Assembly: GCA_047634635.1 (NCBI GenBank)
Contig: JBLIIE010000102.1
Coordinates: 1-19,257, forward strand
DNA: 19,257 nt
Origin: Granulosicoccus sp047634635
GTDB taxonomy: Bacteria > Pseudomonadota > Gammaproteobacteria > Granulosicoccales > Granulosicoccaceae
Direction: 5' to 3'
Shown here: piece after piece, positions 1 to 7,967 of the stretch
Layout: every line of letters begins with the position of its first letter
Position numbering within the stretch: the stretch's first letter is position 1
Program-made: the position numbers and the translations under genes
The notes under the pieces: generated by a model
Told to the model about the DNA's origin: nothing
The model's database searches: none
What the model saw: only the letters and a program-made list of their open reading frames with translations

Positions 1-1818
1 GGTTTGCTCGCACTTGGAATGGTCGGGTGTGGAGGAGGGAGCAATAACTCGGATTCCCCCGTAAGCACAGAGCCTCCCGGAGCGGACGACGCCCCCATCG
101 TCGAACAGGCTACATTTAATAACGCGGATGGATTTAATGTTGTTCGAGAACCCGGACTGCGTTTGCCTATTGAGGATGAGGCCGCTGATATAACAGAGGC
201 AGACTTTGCTGCTGGACTACCCGAAGCCGTTCTCCAAGTTCCAGATGAAGTAGACCCAACCACTAATCAGGCCCCGTATTTTGTAGGGTTGGAAAACATT
301 GAAGTTATTGCTGGCCAAGTACTGGAAGTTATTTTCGAACCACGAGACGATGACGGAGGATTACCGGGCATGTTTCCCGAAAAACTGCCTCAAGGCGGCA
401 CTTTCCCGGACAACTTGGATGGTACTAAGACATTCCGATGGCAGCCACTGCAAAATGATGTCGGCTTTTTGAGATTCACTGCGACAGCTCTTGACCCGGC
501 CAACCCAGCGTACAGATCTTCACAGTCGATCCTGATCAAGATCGTATTGCCTGCAGACCCATCCACCATTCCCAATGTAGCACCCATGTTGGATGAGGTC
601 ATACCTCACACAGCTCGAGTTAACGACCCAGTGGTCTTTGAAATAAAAGGTATCGATCTCAATGGGACAGTGCCGACACTGGAAGTGCGAAATCTTCCAG
701 CAGGTGGGAGCTTTCTCCGACATCCGCGTTTTGAGGAAGTTTACGTTCTAAAGTTTGTACCTGACACGATCGGTGAATTTTCCATTGATATTCGTGCAAT
801 AGATTCTGTCGATAGTGCACTGACTAGCACCGAGGCGCTCACGCTTACGGTTTTGAGTGAAGATGCCTTTGAACGAGCTGGTGAGTCCTTGAGGGTGCTT
901 GCCGAGAACAGAAATATTCACATCGGTTTTGCTGCATTGCAGTCTTTCTATCACCGCCCGGATGGTGCTATTTACGCGGTAACTGCTGCACGTGAGTACA
1001 ACATTGTGACGCCGGAAAATTCCATGAAAATGGATTATCTCAATCCAGAACCGGGCCGGTATCAATTTGCAGCGACAGACAACCTCATAGCGTTCGCAAA
1101 AGTGCACAACATGATCGTTCATGGTCATCCCCTGGTGTGGTATCGACAGTTGCCCACGTGGGTGCGGAACTCGAATGTCGCAGACAGGGAAATTCATATG
1201 ACTGACTACATCAGTCGAGTTATGGGGCGTTACGCTCAAGATGTATCAGTTTGGGACGTGGTTAATGAGCCTATGGCAGATGACGGCACGTTGAGGGACT
1301 CGGTGTGGTTGGAATCCATGGGAGCTGAATATATCGACAAGGCGTTGACTCAGGCTCGTTCTCTGTCAGCCGGCGGAACCTTACTCATCAATGAATTTGA
1401 TATCGGGTTTTCAGGTCCAAAATTTAACGGTTTGATGAGTCTTGTTGATGATTTACAGGCGCGTGAAGTGCCTTTAGATGGTATTGGTTTTCAACTTCAT
1501 CTGTTTTCAAGCTTCGATCAATTTGCTGAACTTCAACTGAATTTTGCTGAGGTTGCAGCACGCAACATTGATATTTACATCACTGAATTAGACGTATCTC
1601 TGTCAGAGGGTGCAACCACTGCAAGGCAGGCTGAGGTATATGCCCAGATCGTGGACATATGTTTGGAGCAAGTGCGATGCAAAGCGATTCAGACTTGGGG
1701 GCTAACTGATCAATACTCGTTCAGATCCGTATTCGATCCTTTGCTATTTGATCGCGCCTACCAGGCAAAGCCTGCGTACGACGCGGTGTTTGAGGCTCTC
1801 ACAATCTCTGGAAACTAG
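1..1818 (+). CDS. GH10 endo-1,4-beta-xylanase-type lipoprotein, 5' partial
   Basis: A glycoside hydrolase family 10 enzyme, expected to cleave beta-1,4-xylan (or related glycans) at the cell surface. The frame is open to the left edge, so the first residues of the signal peptide are missing; residue numbers count from the TTG at 4. Residues 1-9 look like the end of a lipoprotein signal ending in MVGC, followed by a Gly/Ser-rich tether. Two Ig/cadherin-like beta modules follow, about 88-182 and 191-285, each opening with an N-x-AP turn. The GH10 barrel spans about 290-600. Visible active-site residues: E338/N339/K342 (PENSMKMD), H375 and W379 (HGHPLVW), acid/base E422 in WDVVNEP, Q497 and H499, nucleophile E528 in ITELD, and WGLTDQYS near the end. 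Oddity: the His usually following LVW is Tyr380. Family assignment is firm; substrate is inferred. Confidence 0.9.
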   Translation, partial: GLLALGMVGCGGGSNNSDSPVSTEPPGADDAPIVEQATFNNADGFNVVREPGLRLPIEDEAADITEADFAAGLPEAVLQVPDEVDPTTNQAPYFVGLENIEVIAGQVLEVIFEPRDDDGGLPGMFPEKLPQGGTFPDNLDGTKTFRWQPLQNDVGFLRFTATALDPANPAYRSSQSILIKIVLPADPSTIPNVAPMLDEVIPHTARVNDPVVFEIKGIDLNGTVPTLEVRNLPAGGSFLRHPRFEEVYVLKFVPDTIGEFSIDIRAIDSVDSALTSTEALTLTVLSEDAFERAGESLRVLAENRNIHIGFAALQSFYHRPDGAIYAVTAAREYNIVTPENSMKMDYLNPEPGRYQFAATDNLIAFAKVHNMIVHGHPLVWYRQLPTWVRNSNVADREIHMTDYISRVMGRYAQDVSVWDVVNEPMADDGTLRDSVWLESMGAEYIDKALTQARSLSAGGTLLINEFDIGFSGPKFNGLMSLVDDLQAREVPLDGIGFQLHLFSSFDQFAELQLNFAEVAARNIDIYITELDVSLSEGATTARQAEVYAQIVDICLEQVRCKAIQTWGLTDQYSFRSVFDPLLFDRAYQAKPAYDAVFEALTISGN

Positions 1819-1850
1819 GAAAACCGTTCTGAATGGAATTGGACGGAGGG

Positions 1851-1886
1851 GCCAGCCAGGGACTCAGTTGGCAATTTCTTTTTTTT
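1851..1886 (+). terminator. Likely rho-independent terminator of the GH10 gene
   Basis: GCCAGC (1851-1856) can pair with GTTGGC (1867-1872) with one G-U pair and a 10-base loop. The run AATTTC then T8 (1879-1886) follows directly. It lies 33 bases after the GH10 stop codon and before the convergent sulfotransferase gene. The stem is short, so the call is moderate. Confidence 0.5.
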
Positions 1887-1905
1887 CTGTTATGGACTTA
1901 GTTGC

Positions 1906-2808
1906 CTAGACGGCAGGGCTATTTGCCATCACTGACTGGCGCACTGGAGAACTGCCTATTGCTCGCCAGAGTTTCATTTGATTAAAATCTGTACGGCCAC
2001 CGCCAGCTACCTTGACTGGCTCTGACGGGTTGGCTAGTTGTGTTTCAAAACGATCGAGTATCCAGTCATATAGTTGCATGTCCAGCTGATTCGTTTCCTT
2101 GATTCGTTTGCGCTGATTAATCGAAAGCTTTGGTCCTTTCTTTTTCTTGTCAGCGTTCTTGTTGACGTGAAATTCGGTCAGGTTGACACCGAAGGCCATT
2201 CGCGCCATTCGCACGGTGTCCGCGTAACGCTCTTGCACACCAACGATGGAGTAATACTTTTCGATGTTGTTCTTAGCCGTATCCAGAGCATCCTGATGGC
2301 AGAGATCGGGATGCAAACCGATACCACTGAATCGACGCACCATGCCATTGTCGAGTTCAGCGGACGGACATCTGAGAAATCTGTTGAAGGTTTGTTCAGC
2401 CTTTATCCACGGGAGAAAGTCCTGATAAAAATCGGCCGCTGTGCGATTTTCGAATAACTCATCGTATGATTGGTTGGTACTCTTCTTTGTATGGCGAATG
2501 AAATTCCGATACTGAACCGAGTAATGATAAAGGGACATGATCCGGTCGACGGGCTTGCGCACGATCGCCATATAGTACGACGGGTGTGAAAGCCACTCAT
2601 GCAGGCCAAACGGGAGATGACCTGCATATACACTCTTTTCAGTGTCTCTCAGCACATCTTCAACGGCTGCGGTGTCGTCACCAAATGCCGACATATTGTA
2701 CATATCAGCCATATTCATACCATGGTACTCGCACATGCTGGCGAACATGGACATGCCACCCGTCTTGGGTATATGGGTGAAGATTAACGGACAGTCTTTA
2801 CTAATCAT
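1906..2808 (-). CDS. Sulfotransferase family protein (PAPS-dependent)
   Basis: Predicted to transfer sulfate from PAPS to a glycan or other acceptor. At 300 residues it is a typical single-domain, cytoplasmic bacterial sulfotransferase; no signal peptide or membrane segment is seen. The 5'-phosphosulfate loop is FTHIPKTGGMSM (residues 10-21, with K15). The 3'-phosphate-binding strand and helix are IVRKPVDRIMSLYHYS (82-97, with R84 and S92). These motifs resemble the Sulfotransfer_2 type more than cytosolic aryl sulfotransferases. The middle and C-terminal parts are Lys-rich (a KKKKGPK run) and not diagnostic of the acceptor. The gene stands alone, convergent with the GH10 gene. The ATG at 2808 puts the PAPS loop at the expected position near the N terminus, but no strong Shine-Dalgarno sequence precedes it. 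Acceptor unknown; exopolysaccharide or lipopolysaccharide sulfation is one possibility. Confidence 0.85.
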   Translation of the reverse strand: MISKDCPLIFTHIPKTGGMSMFASMCEYHGMNMADMYNMSAFGDDTAAVEDVLRDTEKSVYAGHLPFGLHEWLSHPSYYMAIVRKPVDRIMSLYHYSVQYRNFIRHTKKSTNQSYDELFENRTAADFYQDFLPWIKAEQTFNRFLRCPSAELDNGMVRRFSGIGLHPDLCHQDALDTAKNNIEKYYSIVGVQERYADTVRMARMAFGVNLTEFHVNKNADKKKKGPKLSINQRKRIKETNQLDMQLYDWILDRFETQLANPSEPVKVAGGGRTDFNQMKLWRAIGSSPVRQSVMANSPAV

Positions 2809-3493
2809 GACGGCAATGGGTCAAGTTCGGTGAATAGGGATTTCGTTGGCCATCGGCAAGAACCTAAACATCCCGATCATAACGACAACCGAAAGCCGAA
2901 CACCGATCCTTACTCCCTATGGAATCTCAATATGGATCGGCGTGATAGTGAGTGTAAAAGGCAGCGTGAAGCACAATAGCACGTCTGGGATAGCCGGGTG
3001 AATTCGTGAAATCAGAATACCCACCCTGCACCGTGCTGGCACCTGTATGAACATTGAACGCTATGGTTTTGAGATGCCGATTGGCATACATTGTCGCCCT
3101 GACGGTAGTGACAAGAGGGCATGGGTAAAGTTGGGATGGGCATTTGATAATGCATTGGTGACCCCTCAGCTAAATCCGAATTAAACGATGAATTTACAAA
3201 AGTGTTAGATCGCAGAGCGGTCCGTTTGAATCCAGCGTTAAAGGCTTGCTACGGAAATTTGCCCAAGGGTACCGGCTAATACGGTGGTATCACACACTTA
3301 CTGATGAAAACTGACCGCTTGTGGATCCTATGGCTGTTTGCGCTTTTGACTCAGCGTTATAACGATAATGAGCTTATGCAGGAAATTTGTGCGCTGGCGA
3401 GTTCAGGGGTTCTCTAAAGATACTGCACCGAGGTAAGGCGCTGGGAGCTATCAGAGTGCGAAACGTAGCAAGTTGGTAGCACAGGTTCTAGTG
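2809..3493. other. Gene-poor intergenic stretch with possible decayed reading frames
   Basis: No convincing gene is visible in these 685 bases. Two short plus-strand frames read like coding sequence. The first, 3047-3184, is 45 residues from ATG and contains AWVKLGWAFDN. That resembles the W-x3-G-x-AF-x-N core of small uncharacterised proteobacterial proteins, but it stops just after the core. The second, 3304-3417, is 37 residues (starts MKTDRLWILWLF). A third frame, roughly 3155-3280 without a start codon, lies between them. None has a ribosome binding site. The pattern fits eroded genes, but random open frames cannot be excluded. Confidence 0.3.
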
Positions 3494-3523
3494 TTGACAA
3501 TTTTAAGAGCTAAATGCAACAAT
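3494..3523 (+). promoter_or_regulatory. Candidate sigma-70 promoter for the aap operon
   Basis: A perfect -35 hexamer TTGACA (3494-3499) is followed after 18 bases by AACAAT (3518-3523), a 4-of-6 match to the -10 consensus. Transcription from here would give a leader of about 165 bases before the ATG at 3694. The -10 is weak, so the call is tentative. Confidence 0.35.
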
Positions 3524-3590
3524 AAAATTAAACAAGTGGATACAATTCGCGGCACATCCGTGAAAGCAGATGAGCAATCACGATCGATAA

Positions 3591-3631
3591 TATGTGTTTA
3601 TAGGAGGATCGTAGTTACATATAGACACATA
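3591..3631 (+). promoter_or_regulatory. Leader hairpin ahead of aapJ with a GGAGGA loop
   Basis: TATGTGTTTATA (3591-3602) pairs with TATAGACACATA (3620-3631) over 12 positions. All are Watson-Crick except one T-G pair (3598 with 3624) that becomes G-U in the sense RNA. The 17-base loop begins GGAGGA (3603-3608), a strong Shine-Dalgarno-like sequence with no start codon behind it. It ends 62 bases before the aapJ ATG. It could be an RNA control element or a DNA operator; function is inferred from structure only. Confidence 0.4.
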
Positions 3632-3693
3632 GATTGCCTATTATCACCAGTAAACCAGAAGTTATTATCACTACTTAAAGGGAAACCATAAAG

Positions 3694-4743
3694 ATGATTG
3701 GTACAAGCAAAAAACTACTGCTGGGAACAGCATCCGGATGTCTGATGGCGCTGGCTGCTATGTCTTCGCCAGCGCTGGCTGAAAACGGTGCTACATTAAA
3801 AACAGTTCTGGATCGAGGCAGCTTGTTATGTTCAGGACACAATGGCAGTTTCCCGCCATTTGTTCAGGTAACCGACGACAACAAGTGGAGTGGCTACGAC
3901 ATTGATTATTGCCGTGCATTGGCCGTTGCTGTTTTAGGTAGTGTTGATAATTTGAAAGTCGTACCCATCAGTTTTGCGCAACGATTTCCATCTCTTCAAT
4001 CTGGTGATGTCGATATCATTATCAAAGCTACGGGATGGACAATGGGTCGTGATACCGAGTTGGGTATACAGTTTTCTGTCCCGTATTTCGTAGGTGCCAC
4101 CAACATCATGATGCCTAAAGAACTGGGCAGTACGACTCCTGAAACGTTGGAAGGTGGTTCTCTGTGTGCCAATGCTGGTACATCGACTGAACGGTTGGCT
4201 GCCAACTTCTTTCAGAGCCGCGGGATCGAGATTGAAATGATCACTTTCGAGAAATCGGAAGAGACGCGTGAGGCCTATTTTGCGGGTCGTTGCGATAGCA
4301 TTGTGGGTTGGGGTCCAAACCTTGCGGTGACTCGCCAGAGCGCAGAGAACCCAGAAGATCATGTCATGATGGATGTTGCACTTGCGTTAGAGCCAGAATC
4401 CGCTGCCATGCGTCAAGGTGACGATAACTGGGTAGATATTGCTAACTGGATGTTCGCTGTTACCTGGATCGCTGAAGCCAACGGCATTACCTCAGCTAAT
4501 GTTGATGAGCATAAGGCCAACCCGTCAAACAGTACGATTGAAACCTTGCTAGGCGTATCTCCAGGTATCGGTGAGCGATTGGGCCTGTCAGATGACTGGG
4601 CTTATAATGTCATAAAAGAGGTAGGTAACTCGGCTGAGATTTTCGATAGAAATATCGGAGCAGGATCTGTTTACAACTTGGAGCGTGGTCTTAACGCTCT
4701 ATGGAGTGACGGTGGTGTCATTGTGCCAATGATTCTCGACTAA
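3694..4743 (+). CDS. aapJ: AapJ-like periplasmic substrate-binding protein of a PAAT-family ABC importer
   Basis: The solute receptor of the aapJQMP importer, acting in the periplasm. It has 349 residues, normal for AapJ. The signal peptide is residues 1-29, with a likely cleavage after SPALA before ENG. The mature part opens with TLKTVLDRGSLLCSG and contains the family blocks WSGYDIDYCRALAVAV, RFPSLQSGDVDI, WTMGRDTELG and the C-terminal DDWAYNVIKEVGN and RGLNALWSDGG. By eye alignment, R119 (GRDT) matches the Arg that holds the alpha-carboxylate. The position of the Asp that normally holds the alpha-amino group (CDVYTTD in relatives) is W206 here (CDSIVGW). The first lobe has SFPPF instead of the usual GLPGFS. 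Family is certain; an amino acid substrate is therefore doubtful. The start is supported by an AAGGGA ribosome site (3678-3683) and the signal peptide. Confidence 0.9.
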   Translation: MIGTSKKLLLGTASGCLMALAAMSSPALAENGATLKTVLDRGSLLCSGHNGSFPPFVQVTDDNKWSGYDIDYCRALAVAVLGSVDNLKVVPISFAQRFPSLQSGDVDIIIKATGWTMGRDTELGIQFSVPYFVGATNIMMPKELGSTTPETLEGGSLCANAGTSTERLAANFFQSRGIEIEMITFEKSEETREAYFAGRCDSIVGWGPNLAVTRQSAENPEDHVMMDVALALEPESAAMRQGDDNWVDIANWMFAVTWIAEANGITSANVDEHKANPSNSTIETLLGVSPGIGERLGLSDDWAYNVIKEVGNSAEIFDRNIGAGSVYNLERGLNALWSDGGVIVPMILD

Positions 4744-4758
4744 ACGACTTGTAGTTTG

Positions 4759-4795
4759 TGCCCGTGTGTCGTTAAGTTAAAACGATCCGCGGGCA
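4759..4795 (+). promoter_or_regulatory. Hairpin between aapJ and aapQ
   Basis: TGCCCG (4759-4764) pairs with CGGGCA (4790-4795). Inside a 4x4 internal loop, TCGTT (4769-4773) pairs with AACGA (4781-4785) around a 7-base loop. No T-run follows, so it is not a classical terminator. Its place, 16 bases after the binding-protein stop in a 206-base gap, suits a 3'-end stabiliser or attenuator that yields more binding protein than permease. That role is known from other ABC operons and only inferred here. Confidence 0.4.
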
Positions 4796-4949
4796 TCCCA
4801 TCAATAATCTTTGCCATTTGATTTTCCAATCGAATACATCTCGCCCGTAGCCGGTCAAACCGTATGCTCTCGGCCGCGCTTGGTTCATCTGGGGGCAGCC
4901 CACAGTTTTCGACTTAACTTTAAGGGCCTTCAAATTCTTTTGGATATTT

Positions 4950-6107
4950 GTGCTTAAACTATTTAGAAATCGGAAATTTCGAGAAGCTCTGTTTCAGGCA
5001 GCTGTCGTATCTGGCGCAGCAGTTCTTATCATTGCCATGATTGTAAACGCTCGTGCAACGCTTGATGCCCAAGGCATGACATCTGGCTACGGTTTTTTAC
5101 AACGAACAACAGGCTGGGATTTTTCATTTTCGGTTCTTCCGTACACGATTAGCGATACCTATAGCCGTACAATCCTCATCGGAATATTGAATACGCTGTT
5201 GCTGGGATTTTTAGGGATATTCTTCGCAACCATTATTGGCACTATTATCGGCCTGGTTAGAACGTCCAAGAATTACGTTTTCTCCTTCATTGGTACCGTT
5301 TACGTGGAAACCTTCCGCAACGTGCCGCTCATACTGCAGGCATTATTCTGGTATTCCATTGTGTCCAACCTACCAAAGCCTCGCGCAGCTTTGTCGTTGG
5401 GCGATACTGTGTTTCTAACGGGGCGTGGACTGTACTTTCCTGGTATTAATATCTACGGTTTGGCCGTAGCCATTATTGCCATACTGTTTATTGCCTGGAT
5501 GGTGATGCTCCCCACGTTCAAACGAATGATGGACAAGTCTTCCAGTTACCATCAGTTCAAGCTTGCGGGTTGGATTGTCCTTGGTTTAGCAGCACTGGTT
5601 ATCGCCTATGCTTCTCGAATACCTGATACACCTTTGGTCAATATGCCTGCGTTGAAGGGTTTAAATTTCAAGGGAGGCATAAGGGTGACACCTGAGCTTG
5701 GTGCCTTGGTTATAGCAATATCACTGTATGGTGGCGCTTATATCGGGGAGGTTGTGCGTGCTGGACTTATGTCAGTGCCGCGAGGGCAGATTGAAGCTGG
5801 GTTTGTAAACGGCTTATCTAATTACCACATATTTTCAAGAATCCGATTTCCTTTGGCCATCCGTGCCGTTTTGCCATCGCTTACCAACCAGTATGTGCAG
5901 TTGATGAAAGCAACAACCATCGGGTTGGTTGTAGGTTTCTCTGATTTTTTCATGATCATATCAACCTCCATTACTCAAAGCGGGCAGACGATGGAGCTAC
6001 TCTCCATTCTGATGGGGGGGTTCTTGTGCATCAACCTGAGCATCGCCTTCGTTATGAACACCATTAATCGTAAAATTGCGATTAAAGGCCAGGATTCGCG
6101 CAGCTAA
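4950..6107 (+). CDS. aapQ: AapQ-like ABC importer inner-membrane permease
   Basis: One of the two membrane subunits that form the import channel with AapM. It has 385 residues, as usual for AapQ. The N terminus is short and basic (MLKLFRNRKFR), followed by a first membrane helix. The region with DFSFSVLPYTISDTYSRTILIGILNTLLLGFLG marks the PAAT permease domain entry. FRNVPLILQALFWY is the conserved core helix. The EAA loop contacting the ATPase runs from EVVRAG (267) to about 305, with IEAGFVNGLS inside. The start is a GTG at 4950, with only a weak GGA upstream (4942-4944); no better in-frame start gives the expected AapQ N terminus. A 206-base gap separates it from aapJ, and aapM follows after 3 bases. 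Confidence 0.92.
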   Translation: MLKLFRNRKFREALFQAAVVSGAAVLIIAMIVNARATLDAQGMTSGYGFLQRTTGWDFSFSVLPYTISDTYSRTILIGILNTLLLGFLGIFFATIIGTIIGLVRTSKNYVFSFIGTVYVETFRNVPLILQALFWYSIVSNLPKPRAALSLGDTVFLTGRGLYFPGINIYGLAVAIIAILFIAWMVMLPTFKRMMDKSSSYHQFKLAGWIVLGLAALVIAYASRIPDTPLVNMPALKGLNFKGGIRVTPELGALVIAISLYGGAYIGEVVRAGLMSVPRGQIEAGFVNGLSNYHIFSRIRFPLAIRAVLPSLTNQYVQLMKATTIGLVVGFSDFFMIISTSITQSGQTMELLSILMGGFLCINLSIAFVMNTINRKIAIKGQDSRS

Positions 6108-6110
6108 GTT

Positions 6111-7193
6111 ATGAATACTGCAAATCTTGTGTCACCGCCAGTTAAGCCTTCGTTCTTAGACAAGGTAAAAACCAATCTATTTGGCAATCTACTGGACGCA
6201 TCTGTGTCCATCATTGGTATCATTTTGCTAGCGTGGCTGGTCTACAACATTGTTGACTGGATGTTTGTATCCAGTATTTGGTCTGCTGAGGACGAACCGC
6301 TTTGCAGAGAGGCTGGTGGGGCCTGCTGGTCTGTTATTGATGCCCGACACCGGATTATATTCTTTGGGCTGTTCCCCTACGAGGAGCATTGGCGCTCAAC
6401 GCTTGCGTGTGTGGTCATGATTGCAACTATCGTTGCGTCTTGCTTTCCGTGGTTCTGGAGTGGTTTGAAACTTAGCGTTCTATGGATAAGTGGATTTGGA
6501 ACGTTTTATATATTGATGCACGGCGGCATCTTCGGGTTATCCGTCATAACCCCAGAGCGATGGGGAGGGCTAGCCCTTACTATATTCATATTCGCTGCGG
6601 TGTCAATTATTGGTATGCCTTTGTCGGTTGTACTAGCATTGGGCAGGCGATCCAAGCTTCCGGTTATTGCCCGTATGTTTGGACTATTCATAGACTTCTT
6701 TCGTTCGTTGCCGTTGTTAACCATTTTATTTACCGCTGCTGTCATCACGCCGTTCGTCTTACCGGGGTGGCTGCTGGGTGACAAGCTTTACCGGGTCATT
6801 GCTGGTTTCGCCATTTTCTTTGCCTGCTACCAGGCGGAGAATATCCGTGCAGGCTTGCAGGCGATTCCAGCAGGTCAAGACGAGGCCGGATTAACACTTG
6901 GTTTAAAATACTGGCATCGTGTTAACCGAATTCAATTACCACAGGCATTCCGGAATTCATTGCCAGCAATCGTCAACCAGTTTGTTATTACTTTCAAAGA
7001 AACGTCCATCGTAACTATTGTTGGGTTTTTCGAAATTCTGGCTTCAGGTGCTGCAGCATATGGCACGGGAAAGTGGACTGTTCATTACATTGAAGTGTAT
7101 GTTTTCATCGGATTAATCTATTTCATGTTTGTTTTTTCACTCTCCCGATATGGCGCTTATCTGGAAAAAAAATTGAGAGTTGGTCATGGCTGA
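6111..7193 (+). CDS. aapM: AapM-like ABC importer inner-membrane permease
   Basis: Second channel subunit, partner of AapQ in the inner membrane. It has 360 residues. The periplasmic segment CREAGGACWSVIDARH followed by GLFPYEEHWR is a hallmark of AapM proteins. The core helix carries FFRSLPLLTILF. The EAA loop starts at NIRAG (244) with QDEAGLTLGLKYWHRV. The C-terminal half has NQFVITFKETSIVTIVGFFEIL, typical of this family. The ATG follows the aapQ stop by 3 bases and its own stop overlaps the start of the ATPase gene by 8 bases, so translation is probably coupled. Confidence 0.93.
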   Translation: MNTANLVSPPVKPSFLDKVKTNLFGNLLDASVSIIGIILLAWLVYNIVDWMFVSSIWSAEDEPLCREAGGACWSVIDARHRIIFFGLFPYEEHWRSTLACVVMIATIVASCFPWFWSGLKLSVLWISGFGTFYILMHGGIFGLSVITPERWGGLALTIFIFAAVSIIGMPLSVVLALGRRSKLPVIARMFGLFIDFFRSLPLLTILFTAAVITPFVLPGWLLGDKLYRVIAGFAIFFACYQAENIRAGLQAIPAGQDEAGLTLGLKYWHRVNRIQLPQAFRNSLPAIVNQFVITFKETSIVTIVGFFEILASGAAAYGTGKWTVHYIEVYVFIGLIYFMFVFSLSRYGAYLEKKLRVGHG

Positions 7194-7944
7194 TAATTCT
7201 ATGAATAAGGTCACGGCCGTGAGCATGGAAAGTGTGAATAAATGGTTTGGGGAATTTCATGTTCTCAAAAACATTGATCTCACTGTGGCTGATGGTGAAA
7301 AGGTCGTTATCTGTGGGCCATCAGGTTCTGGTAAATCCACACTTATCCGTTGCATCTGCAAGTTGGAAGATCATCAGCGTGGACTCATTAATGTGTTGGG
7401 AACAGAGCTGAACGATGATGTTTCCAATGTCGACGAGATTCGTCGTGAAGTGGGCATGGTGTTTCAGCAGTTCAATCTTTTTCCGCACATGACAGTTCTG
7501 GATAACTGCACACTAGCTCAGACGCTAGTACGGAAAAAATCACGAAAAGAAGCTGAGACGATAGCGATGGAATTCCTTGAAAAGGTACGAATTCCTGAAC
7601 AAGCATCAAAGTTTCCTGGCGAACTCTCTGGTGGACAACAACAACGTGTGGCTATTGCGCGGTCCCTATGTATGAATCCAAAAATCATGTTGTTCGATGA
7701 GCCAACGTCTGCACTAGATCCTGAAATGATTTCTGAAGTACTCGACGTTATGGTTTCACTGGCAGAGGAAGGAATGACGATGATCTGTGTGACGCATGAA
7801 ATGGGATTTGCACGTCGTGTCGCTGATCGGGTCATATTCATGGATGAAGGCGAAATTGTTGAGCAAAATAATCCAATTGAATTCTTTGAAAATCCTAGCA
7901 ACGAACGGACGAAAATGTTTTTGAGCCAGATACTGCAACATTAG
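7186..7944 (+). CDS. aapP: AapP-like ABC importer ATPase
   Basis: The cytoplasmic ATPase that powers the importer. Counting from the ATG at 7186 (252 residues), it has Walker A GPSGSGKST (44-52), Q-loop VFQQFNLFPHMTVLDN, signature LSGGQQQR (starting 147), Walker B IMLFDEPTSALDP (167-179) and the switch His204 (THEMG). Length and motifs are those of PAAT-type ATPases (GlnQ/AapP). An in-frame TTG two codons earlier (7180) is possible. The ATG is preferred because GAGAG (7175-7179) lies at proper spacing and the ATG overlaps the aapM stop as ATGGCTGA. It ends 23 bases from the convergent sulfatase gene, with no clear terminator between. Confidence 0.95.
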   Translation: MADNSMNKVTAVSMESVNKWFGEFHVLKNIDLTVADGEKVVICGPSGSGKSTLIRCICKLEDHQRGLINVLGTELNDDVSNVDEIRREVGMVFQQFNLFPHMTVLDNCTLAQTLVRKKSRKEAETIAMEFLEKVRIPEQASKFPGELSGGQQQRVAIARSLCMNPKIMLFDEPTSALDPEMISEVLDVMVSLAEEGMTMICVTHEMGFARRVADRVIFMDEGEIVEQNNPIEFFENPSNERTKMFLSQILQH

Positions 7945-7967
7945 GCCTTGAGTGTTTTTCGACAATT

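Noticed and set aside
748..1239. 163-residue minus-strand open frame inside the GH10 gene
   Set aside because: It lies opposite the conserved catalytic region of a clear GH10 enzyme, so it is an antisense shadow.
1861..1905. Near direct repeat GGACTCAGTTG / GGACTTAGTTG around the T-run
   Set aside because: Only 11 bases with one mismatch and no flanking element; more likely chance than an attachment or insertion site.
3473..3691. 72-residue open frame just ahead of aapJ
   Set aside because: It runs through the candidate promoter and leader hairpin, has no ribosome site and no recognisable motif, and its composition is not protein-like.
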